DNA from: Streblospio benedicti
Taxonomy: Eukaryota > Annelida > Polychaeta > Spionida > Spionidae
Direction: 5' to 3'
NCBI GenBank assembly: GCA_019095985.1
Contig: CM032669.1
Location: 34,344,402 to 34,408,401 of the forward strand
DNA: 64,000 nt
The position numbers and the translations under genes were made by a program. Shown here one piece after another: positions 27,301 to 39,300 of the stretch (position 1 is its first letter; every line of letters begins with the position of its first letter). A model generated the notes under the pieces. That model worked only from the letters and a program-made list of their open reading frames with translations, made no database searches and was not told the DNA's origin.

Positions 27301-30300
27301 TTGAAGTTAAAGAGCATAATTGTTATCCTTTCCCACCCGTCTCGTCCATATATATATATTCTTGCAGTACGTGGGAACCTGAAAGCGATCAGTTCACGTT
27401 GTGTAACCCTACCACCTCGGCATCTGCTCGCAATCTCAAAACTATAAAGTGGAATTATATGAGCCCATTGGCTTTATGGTTCGGGTTATGTCCGTTAGAA
27501 TGTTACCGTGTTTTCACTGGCGATTAAAACCATGCACATGGAACTGATGAGCAGCTATGAAAGCTGTGTCTGTATCATGCGTAGATCTAAAGCTTTTGAA
27601 ATTCATACTGCCAAATACTGCTCAAGCTATGTTATTTTAATGTTAAGAGTGATTAGCTGTGACTAGATGAAAATTTATGTATTTAGGTAAGGAACTGCAA
27701 CTATTAGTTAACAAGAATGATTTGCTATTTTGTATCATGTGTAAAAGTGGGAATCAGAGTTTATGTAATGGGTGAAGAAAACCAATTGCATATAGTTTCA
27801 CAGTAACAGTGAACATCCAGCAATATGTCAGTGATGTCCTACCAAATCAGGGCTGTCAGGGCCACAATTTTGCATACACAAAGATGGACAAGATTGGCCA
27901 GACTCTCTTCTCTGCTGTATCTTATGCAAGGAGATTGCTTTCATTGCTCTTCATTCAATGATGTTGTCACTGTTGTGGTAGGGTAACAGAATTATGGCTA
28001 AGATAAAATGGGATCTGGTCTAAGTGTGTCTATCTTGAATTAAATTAATTTGTTTGAAATTGGCTAAATGATAGCGTAAACAAAACTTTCTAAACTAACA
28101 GAAACACTTAATGCCCAAGTTTGCGTACAAGAAAATCAAAACTTGTGTTTACATGTGTTATTATTTGAGAACACATTCTATACCTAACATCAAAATCAGA
28201 CAAAAAGCTGCATAACGACGCAATCGAAGCATGCATAGAAATCTTGCATTGTGGCAAACAACATTAGAGCATTATGATCATGCATCAGATGGGCATATAA
28301 GTGAGTGTTTTACGACCATAAGCAACGTTTCCATGAGGCCAGCTGCTTTATGAGTTGACTCGCTGCTTGCTCTGGGGTGCACATGTTTTACTTGGACTTG
28401 TGATCCACATCCCTGGATCAAGGTCAACAATAACGCAATTGTAATCAAATGTAGCAGTATTTACAGAAATTGAACCTTGAATCATTCAAGGTTATGTGTT
28501 ATAAATATACTTACGATTAAATTTGTACATTTATTTTATGTTTAGCAAGTTTTTGAAATGATTTAACACATTTTTGAAGTTTGAAAAATGTCAGGTTTTT
28601 AGATGTAACAAATAGGAATATAGATATGTTCTTTCTCTCTTATAATTGTATCCACAAGCAAACTTGGGGGAAAAACACATTAGAAAAGTAAGAATTTTGT
28701 TCACAGAATTAATCACTATGTTGAAAACTGTAAACTGTGTAATTGAAGTCGTCTACAAATTACCCTATTTGATTCCTATTATAACAAATAATTGGTGGAT
28801 ATACTTGGCAACAGATTTTTTTTAGCGCAGATAGAGGCAGGTCTCACATGTCAAATTATCTGCACATCTTAACTAAGGAACACGGCCAATCTGCTCCATG
28901 AACAATGCTATTGCCGGTATAATGAGCGAATTTGAGAAATAACGAGCAAAAAACTGAATACAGGTTTATAAAATACAGTGCTTTATAATAGGTTTTCCAA
29001 GCGTAAATGGGAGTTGCTATATCGCTCAACAAACTGCACTAATTTGAGCAAAGAAGTAATTTGCCATACCATTATTTTATGTGTAAATTCAACAATAAAA
29101 TGCAAAGCTTCAAGCAAATTTATACAGTAATTTGTTGCTGTGATTATTTATTTATCAGCACTTGTGAGCTAATTTTTCTGCTAATTTTCTAACAAGAATG
29201 TGTGATTGATGTTGATTGAACGGTCATTTGTGCAATAATTATTGTTTTATTGGGTTTTTGAGTAACAATTTCACTACGCATAAAGTTTTGATTGCTAGTT
29301 AATAGTGTTTGTGCATGATGAGCCTTGCACATTCAAGCTGCAGCAAGTTTAATGAAATCTAAAATGTGTTCTATTTGTAATTAATGCTGGTAATCAAATA
29401 ATTTTATGTGTGTGACGAATTTGAGCTACATGTAACACTAATATGTGAAATATCAACTTGCATGTTAAGTTAATTATCGTGCATACAAATCATCATGCTA
29501 GCATTAAATAATCGTATTTCTCACCTGCTACCTGTGCTTTACCACACCTGATGTGAGCAGAAGACAGTTTGGCTTTAACACCGATGACACTTATATACAT
29601 GGCACTCATCACCAGCTGAGCACATCTTGGGGAGTATTTGTTGTTTTATCCCCATTGAGCATCGACTCACCTTTTGTTGGCTTAATTGTTCACAAAGTTG
29701 TTAGCTTGGGGGGTAAAGTTTTCTACGATGGAAAATTTATGTTGAATGTTTAAGTTAAAACTTACGTACTTCACTTTATGAGTATAATCGATTTAGAATC
29801 CATATTTAGTGGTGAATAAATTATTTTCGATTGTTTAATTTGTCATTGTAGGCAAAACATGAATGCAAAAAACAACAACAGGACATTCAAATTGTTCTCC
29901 TTTTCAATAAGCAGAATAGTAATTCATTTAATGTTATCTAACAGTGAAAGCTTCAAAGAGACTGATTTGAGTAACCTGCGCATTGCTTGACTCATTTGAA
30001 CTTATACTCTCAAAGACGGATTTCCACATTTCTCACAGAAATCACATAAATAGCTTAACAACTGACATGACCTGTCGTCTACAAAAACGTGAGGTGATTG
30101 ATGAAGAAGTGCAAGATGAGTTACGATCACAAAATTGCATGTTTCCTCCTAAAATGGCTTTGTTTGGAGTAAGTAATGTACATACAGGGTTATATGTCAG
30201 TAAAGTAGCAAGATATACATGATGTAAGTAAGAGATTAGCATATTGTATGCAACTTTTTTTCATCACAGGAAAGTGATCTTTGAGCCTTTTAACAAAGGA

Positions 30301-33300
30301 AGCACAGCCCACTCTTCGCTGAAAATAGTGGCCTTTAAACCATACTTTAGGGATTTCCTTGTTTGATAATTGAGTAAGGACCCAGCTGTAGCAGATAGTT
30401 GGTGGGGGCACAAAACAACACACAATTCACATGATACTTATCACTTGTTTCCTAATCTGGTTTTTGGCCTTGCACTGCGGCTAACTGGGGTCTGGAGTAT
30501 CTCTATTGGGAAACCCGTGACTTGTGACCCTAATTTGTCTTTTTTAGTTCTCGATTCTGATGATACTGATGAGTCATAGGTGGTTCTTTTTTTTTTGGTG
30601 TTATTGCTGAAGCATACTTCATCATATGATTCAAAATGTATTCAAAGCTTTTGAATATACTTTTCCATTACTTGAGCAGCTCAATGACAATACAAGCGAG
30701 AAATGATATTCAGTTCATGATCATCCGACCAACCCATAAAATCCCACTAGCAATTTGGCCAAACCCCGTTCCTAAATCAGCTGTGTTGCGAATGTCATTG
30801 CAACCCACATCAACAATCCCTCTTGAGCTGCCTAAACATCCCATGCATGTTCATATCCTGTCAAAACACCACACTATAAATGGATGATGCTGAAATTATC
30901 CAATATGCCCAGATCCCTGTTGTTCGTAAGCGTCATGAAACATTTGTATGCCGGCAATGCAATAAGATTTTGTTCAACCTCCCTCTAACAGCATTTATGT
31001 CACAATATATTGTTATCTAAAAAGCCGCATTGTATGTTCATGTTCATTCGTTGGTGTTGTGATGCCTTTTAAAATGAGCATAACAGTTGGTATTTTTATT
31101 ATTTCAATTGCTTTTTTCTAGTAGCTGTTACACAAGAAATTTATACAAAATGAATCTGATTCTTCTTGAATTATAGTTACTTTCAAAAGTGCAAGCGCGT
31201 TGCAAACAGCTATTTTATAGCTTCAAAATGGTATTTGGGGGTTCCTTATGATTCATGAAGTGGTCTCATTGATACAGCACGCCTTATTAGGCGATTGTGC
31301 ATGCGCTTGGACAGAGATTACATACACCGTATCACTATTGATTCCCAGCCTCACTTGGGAGCTCAAGCTGTCCCAGGATGCTGAGGGGCAATAGGCAGAC
31401 GACTTTCGCATGCTCAGTGTACGGGCTATGTAATTGCATTTCCATTGCGATTACTTAGTTAATCTCTTATTGAATGCTTGTTGGCATTATAGGGATTCGA
31501 TTTATTTTGACTTGGCATTGAAATTGTGCTTTATTTATGTGTTTTTTATGATGCGCATTGTACCGGAGTTGGTAGAAGAATCTTCTGAGCGTAGCTGCTT
31601 TTAGATCTATGTAGAAAAGCTCATCTCCATCAAAAAGACGCCTGCTGAGTAGGTGATTGTTGTCCCTGAACCGTCAAACACATAACACAGAAGAGGCCAG
31701 ATCACTTCTTTATGTTGGAAGAAACACCTCCTCTCTTTCAATAGCCAGGGTTTTCAAAGCTGAGTATCTCAAGGGTCAGATAAGCATTCTGATGGGCTTT
31801 CAATTTAGGGTGTGGATCAACTTGGATCGTAAGAGGAGGGGGCCTTCAAAGAGATCATTTCATTAGAAGCTTTTGTATGATCATCTGTGTCTGAGGTGAT
31901 CACTCTTATATATACATACAGTAGAAAACATTCTAATGACTGAAGCATAGAAAATCCAATTTTGAGTTCATCGGAATATTGGATAATACATGGTATACCT
32001 GTCATGTAGATTGTCTGAATGATCATATACAGTTATATAGGTTCTCATGCATACCAGATTTGCGGATTGCCGTGCAGCGATCCACTACCATGCAAATAGT
32101 GCATGGCAGTAATCTAACTAGCACACTAATGCAATAACACAAATCTGGGGCTTACAAGACCCGCAGATATAGATGTACATATTAGGGTTCACGGGCAAAT
32201 AGAGGTTTGTTTGATGTTGATTTGGCCTGAACTTTTGCATGTTTTGTGAAAGTCTTGAATTTTGCTCTCTTTACTTCTTGCAAATTATTCTCAGTTATAT
32301 TTAAAAGATTTTGAATGAAATAATGTTAATATTTATCAGAATTACACATACGCACACATTGAATGAAATAATGTTAATATTTATCAGAATTACACATACG
32401 CACACATTGATGTAAAATTGTGGTATGAATATTTCAACTGTTACAAGCCAGTTTTCAGTCATAAGCCATAAATGTGCAAATCACGACGTGTGAAGTGTAA
32501 CTCCTGAGCTCTTCTACTCTTTTTGGGCTTGTTAGAGAAATTGGGTTCCATCTTCGGATCTTTCTCTTGGGACAGAGTCAATCAATATAGGATATAGCAA
32601 TTGCTGAGATCACGGAAAATGCAATTAAACTTGTCAAGCCAATGGTTGTAGTTATCTGTGAGAATGTACACGGGCAGCCGTGGGCTCGTTTATTGATTGG
32701 TGTGATTGCAATTCGTCTATGTCAGCGTAATCATATAATGTGACACACTAAATTGATGCTCATCTTTACTGGGCACTAAATCATTTTAATTACATTAATC
32801 TGGTATATGATGAACAATATCAGACATGCATGCAACAATATGAAAGTGTGAGATGGTATCAACCGAGTTCATGAAAGTATCTGTATAGCATTTTTCATGG
32901 TATTGGATTGAGAGCTAATCTATGGAGAAAAAATAGTGTTGGACTTTTACTATCACAGTTGTGTGTCTATCTTGCATGCTCTTGATAGCTCAAGGATAGA
33001 TTGATGTAACCATCAAAAGCAACCGTAAAGCCACAATTTGCACTAGTTTTCCCTGACCTCCAGTCGATGCCTGATCAAATTGTTATTATGCACAAGATTA
33101 GCTGCATTTTTTGTAGCACAAAAGTGCCAAACATTCTCATTTTTCTACTTTCATGAAAATTATATCTACAGATTTATCATATCATTTGAAACGCGAATTT
33201 TATCGGTTGTCAGCTACAGCATTCTTACGTACGTTTTCTCTATGAACTCACAACTTCATAATCTGAGTAGCACACTTTTTATGAAAAGCGAAGCTGGTCT

Positions 33301-36300
33301 GTTTCCCCTCCTTGATGTATGTAATGATAAACGACAGTTTTGTTGTGTGGGAAATGCATGATTAGTTTCATTCATTATCTGAATCATCGATCGTGATTGG
33401 GCTTGGTATGTTTTTGACAAAAAATAGACTTCGGATATTGATGTCATTCTTTGGCGGAAGATGTGGTGTAATTGATTTTGATCAAATATAGCTGTAATAT
33501 TGAGCCAAATCCCGCAGGCTAAATGACGGAAAACAATGTTTTCTCTATTCTGACCCAGTCAACTAAAAACCACTGAGCAATTGCAAAAGCTTGCATCTAT
33601 ATTTTAACAAAACACTCAATATAAAACATCTTTTTTGAAGAATTTGACTGTCAATAATATGCTTATCAAAAACAAAAAATATTTCAGATCGAAGGCCTTT
33701 TATATATTTTGTTTGTTGTTTGTTTGAAAACAGCTATACTAACAATGGTTCTTCTGTTCTTTCAGTGGGTCCAATGGATAAAGAGAACGTGGCCATGTAC
33801 GTGGGACTCATCGTTGCTATTGCTGTGTTCATCATAGTCATCATCATCATTATCATTCTGTTGCGGCGCAAGTCACAAAATAATGGTAAGCACCAACAAC
33901 TTCGCCATATGATTTGTGCACAACTTTTTATTGCTTATAACAATCTTGATAATGTAACCATATTGAATGTAACACTATCATTTGTAATGACGTGGTTTGC
34001 ATTGCGTTGTATGACCTATAGTTCGTGACATCCCATCAAATGTTTTTTCAGTGAATAAAATCACGTTACACATTCTTCATTTGTGTTGTGAGCTATAAAA
34101 CTAATTCCCCTTCTTTTGCCTTTAGCCAAGACCAAGAAAAATGGAATCATAATTGGTAATTTTACACTTCTCTGTGTATAGCAAATATGAAGTTTAGAAA
34201 AAGTAATTGTTGTTGTAAACATAAAATATCAATGTTATAAGTAGCTCTGTAGACACTTGAGTCACTATTTACGATTGTGACTCGCATTTCCATTAATACA
34301 GGACTTTCTCATGGTTGTATTTTTTAGTAGTTTCACAAACCCCAGACATTATCTTGTGCATGTATTTTCTGTCACCAGCAACAAGTGGTTAACTCAGTTA
34401 GTTCTCTTCCTTATAAGATTTCATAGCTTTTGAGAAAATTAACCTTTCTTTATTAGTTTGATGTTTCTCCGTGCATGTAAATGTAAATTAGATTGGTGTT
34501 CTTAGATCTTATTTAGGTGATTGATTTTAGTTTCTATTCCTCAAACTTGGTTTGTTGGGGATTTTTTTGCATCTGGCCTTGATGTTTCCTAAAGTAGGAC
34601 AATTAAATATTTGATAAACTCATTGTGTATATTACTGTACGTTTATAATACAATTGAACCCATATCCTGTCACATTGATAAAGTTATAATTACATTGTTC
34701 ATCAGTATTTTTTTTACCCTGGATCCACAAATTTTGATTGAGCAGACGAATTTGTAACAAATTTGAATGACAGATTGTCAAGAAACATGTGATCAGACTT
34801 TGGCCCCTCTCGCAATTAATTATTAATTGCAACGCTCAAATTATAGTCTGCTAGAATAATGACATGATTCGGGTGCTTGTCAGACCTCTAAATCAGTTGA
34901 TATTTCATAATTTGAAAAGTAATATGCTATGATTTTACACATATTATAGTAAAGATCCATGTTCAGACATACTCATAACAGTAATAATTTTGTAAGGCAT
35001 GTTTGTTACTTTTTAAATTACTTTAAAGCCATGGTAAACTTCAGTGTTTTAATGTTTCTCCTTTTGATTTTTAGGTGCCGATGACAAAAAGCTCAACAAA
35101 GGAGTCACAGGTTAGTAGGTTATAAACATTACAATGCACTAATTTAAACTAAGTATGTAACTTTTACTACACTTGACATTTTAAGTAATGCTACACTTTG
35201 GGTTTTTTTAAACATCAAAATGTTATGCACAGCTACCACTGGTATGTCTTTATTTAACCTTACACGGCACTACTATGTATCTTTCAATTTGTATTTTGAT
35301 GATTGTTTGCGAAATGTCATGCGAAATGTCTATTAGAAAAGATGATATCCCAGCTAAACAAACATGGAAGTCGTTTTGGGGTAAATTTTGCCTCAAATTG
35401 CATCAACATTGTTACATCAAGGACATACATTGAACATTTTCGAATAAATCTTCAAAAACAGAATTGTAGTAAACTGCTGGAGAACAGCATGTTTATTTTG
35501 TCATTTCAAAGAAAATACCAACATTAAGTTCTGAATGGCAGGCGATTACGTTCTGTATTCTTTTGTCTGTTGCATGTCACCAAGCTATCTGCAGAGGCCA
35601 TGAAGCATGGCAGGGTGTTCCCTATGACCTTTGGTGGTTCCCATCCCATCTAGACATTGTAGACCTGATAATTTCCGTGTCTACTCCCCTTCGAAATTAC
35701 AAACTGCCAGACGTCTCTTTTTCTCTGCCCAGAATCGATGACAGGAAACGTCAAAACTTGTGGGTTATTCAAATGGCTTCTGTTTTAGAAGGTCTTCGTA
35801 ATCTTTATAATTATGACTCAATTAATTGCACAGGAATGATTCAATGATAGGTTCTTAGGAAGGGCAAAGTCGAAAATGTAATTGTTAATGAAACAATGTT
35901 ATGTCGAAGCCATATTTAAAAAGCACAAATGTGCATCTGACGTATGATTTCAGTCAAGTTACTAATGGACGATGATTAAAAAATTATAGTGATGCTTTCA
36001 AAGTTGATTCATTGGATGCAAGTCATCTGTTGAATGAATGCATGCATGATAATGCACCATCAATTCCATCCATTATAGCGATATCAAATAATAGGAATAA
36101 TGCAATCTGGTGCCTAAGCCCGCCTAATTATCGCAACATTCCTTTTTCTTTATGAAGTCTTTCATGATAACACATCTGCTATCACCACACGTGCTACAAA
36201 TGGCAAAAAAGGCGATGTTTTTTTCGACTGTCCACCTGATGACTTATGGACGTTACTTCATTAACAGTTGTATTTGATACACGTGGATAGTCATAATTTC

Positions 36301-39300
36301 AACAAAGCAAAAATTGCTGCTTTCGATGCACAGATGTAAATAATTATTACTCCTCATTGTCTGTGTTAAGTGCTAATTTGCTGGTAAATCCATATCACCA
36401 AGATGGCCGTCATAACACAGCGGGAATTCGACTTTAGTTACACCATGCTGTTTGTAATACTCTGTTTTATAATTAGCCACGCATCGTATCAAACAAAGAT
36501 AGTAAATACATAAAACTTAGTGTTTGCTTTGAGTTTTTTATGAAGGAAACGTGTGCTGCCAAAAGGACTTTAATTACCTACCGGTAGTTCAAGATTGTGT
36601 ACATTAAGTAGGTGGTATTTCTTCAGCTCAATACAAAAAACGTGTTTTCTTTGTGAAATAGATCTGACTCTTTATCACGTGTTACCAAACATTCAGAATC
36701 ATCTTAGTATCAAAGAATGGCCGATGTAAAAATAGAATCCATATGGAACTGACAACTCATAGGACATTTGACAAAATATACCCATACGAGGGGAAGAAGT
36801 GCATGGAAGTACCCTGTCCATACCACATTATTCAGCCTGTACCCTATACCCTCCATGGTACCATACACCTCAAATCCGTCTCCCTTTGTTCCAGATCACC
36901 TAATGATCTCTGCACAGCCAGATCTCACCCAGACGGTGGTTACGATCCAGAACCACAACGCGCTGGACACACCCAACAACAACCACCTGCAAGGCACCAT
37001 GGAAAAACCCTCACCATACGCCGACAACGCACTCAATGCGCAGAAACAGATGCTTATAGATATGCCACGCACGCCCGTCAAGGGGGAGGGCAGCGGCACT
37101 TTACAGGTAATTCTAATAAATGCTTACTTTTTTTCATTAAAAAAGATGAAGTACAGTGCGTAATTTTTAACAATATGGATGTTGCTTTTTAAGTTGGTAA
37201 ACAGACACAAACTAATGGATATGTCATGCAAGCTGCTATAAATTATTCCTTTTTGAATTCATCTGGAAGTCAGTATTTGATTTGAATGTTTGAAATCTTG
37301 CAGTCCAAAGGTGACCTGACGGACGAGTCGCGTCCCAACTCCATATATGCCGAGTGCGGTGCCAACAACCGGCACTCGGTACTCAGCTGCCAGGTGCCCA
37401 GCAACATCGACGCCGACTCCATCGTGTGGGCTAACGTCACCAGCCAGGGAGGCAGGATTTGCCTCGCTAATTCAGGTACGACTGAAATTCTAGAATCATA
37501 CCATGGATGCACCTTTTTCACATGTTAAACACACACACAATGTCTGTTACCACATGTGCACAAATGTAGCGTTTTTCTTGCATTTTTATACGCCAGACCC
37601 TATTTTGTCATCGTTGTGCAGGATGTACTACATGTTCAAACTATTGTGTGGTAACTTGCCTTGAGTTCAGAAGAACATTGAACATGAAAAAGTCTGTGTC
37701 TCAAAAGGGTTCACCACCAGTTTTAGTGATTGCTTTACTAAGATCAGTTCTATATGTAGTGTTACAATATTCAAGAAATTGTAAATTTAAAGGTTTTATA
37801 TTAGTCTGTGATGCCAAACCTCAATGACTGTAGACTATGACATTCAAAGCTTAATTCTAAACATGAAGTTTCTCAAAATTAATATAGTTGTAAATAAGAA
37901 ATAACTGCACTAAGTTGGAACATTCATAGCAGTAAAATACATCTTATATATGCATTTTACCAAGAAAGAACTCTGGGAATGTTTGTGTGTATGTTACCAA
38001 GTATTTACCTTGAAATGCTGTTATTTTTACATCTCAAGAAAGACTAACATTGCTGAAGGATATTTTGGAAGTAAATGATGAGAATTTGTTTGTCGGTTTC
38101 AATTAGAATGAATGCTGTCACTAAAACGAAACAAAGGATTTTTTTTTTACAAATTCTTCCTTTTGTCTATTCAATATGGAAAAATGTCTGTATCATACAT
38201 ACGTATTAGGCTACTTATTCCCCTTTTAATAATGCTGAATGTAAGCCTAAATCTGATTGACGTAACAAGGCGATATATACGTACTGTATGCAAGAGTTGT
38301 GAGAGGAGTTTCGTTTTTTTTTCTTATATCAATGTGATTACAAAGATAATAGACTCACACAAAAGCTCTAGTTTAGTGCACTACAGGATATTACTCAATA
38401 ACTAAAATAACTTGTGCATAGAATATACTAACAAGCTGATATAGATTTCATTGTACGCATTGTTTTTTTTGTACATTATGAATAAGGATCACTGAAAGTG
38501 GTCAATAACATGCAATATCACTGTCTCAAAGAGAGAAGCGATGCGAAAAATTTCCATTGATGAAATGTTGTCTGCACGATTTGTACAAACTTGCTGATCA
38601 CAAATGTACTTTTTAGCTTTATTTATATCTATCCTACCAGCCCATACGTAATTTGCAAAGTGTTTATGACAGATGAAACTCAAAATTGTTCTATTTTCAG
38701 TGTGTGCAAGGTTTGTTCACCAACTTTCCGATCTGTAGTGTGAAATGCTTTTTTGTTGCTTATACAAAACATTTGGCATGTAAAATTTTGATGAGGAGTC
38801 TTGAGTGTTGACTCGAGTACCTGTCAATTATGGCAAGTGACTATCTCCACAGCAAAAATAGATATTTTTCTGTGCAGAAATACTCACAGCTTTTGTTCAC
38901 TCTGGCAAGTATTGGCAGTTTACTGATATAGACAAAGGGGAAAATACTACTGTAATTAAATATTAGGAAAAAAAAGAAAGATGTGATTTGAATGTATTTA
39001 TTTATTGTTCGAGGTATACATGTATAATTGCATATATTATTGGCCATATTTTTAAAACTGAAGTGTAAATTCGCAAATTATTTAGGCTAAAACGAACATG
39101 ACAAACTAACAAATTAGGGTTCAACACTTCACTTTGTAACTCATTTGTAGTGGATGTTGAAAGAGTTTATCTTCATTTTGGCCATCACATTCATATATTT
39201 CAAGCAAAGTACAAAACGCTATATACTTTGTTGAAAAGCCAATCTTCATTTTATTAGAAAATAGAAATATATGAATGCATTTGAGTTCTTTTTTTCATTT

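Larger units (their letters stand above)
16782..33765 (+). other. UNC5 intron, about 17 kb, with an assembly gap
   Basis: The largest intron in the window, running from the second TSP1 repeat to the membrane-span exon. It contains 100 N at 20568-20667, a 15-base direct repeat (TAAGGGCACTTGTCA, near 22719 and 22739), a poly-A run near 26024, a 21-base palindrome at 28473 and a perfect 48-base tandem duplication at 32311. No coding exon was recognised, but a small symmetric phase-1 exon hidden here or in the gap cannot be excluded. Confidence 0.75.

Noticed and set aside
35563-35847. 94-codon open frame on the + strand inside a UNC5 intron
   Set aside because: No recognisable domain, no splice borders fitting the phase-1 intron, and no upstream signals; it looks like chance.
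36743-37192. 149-codon open frame overlapping the UNC5 linker exon in another frame
   Set aside because: A shadow of the real exon, which is fixed by splice sites, phase and similarity to UNC5.
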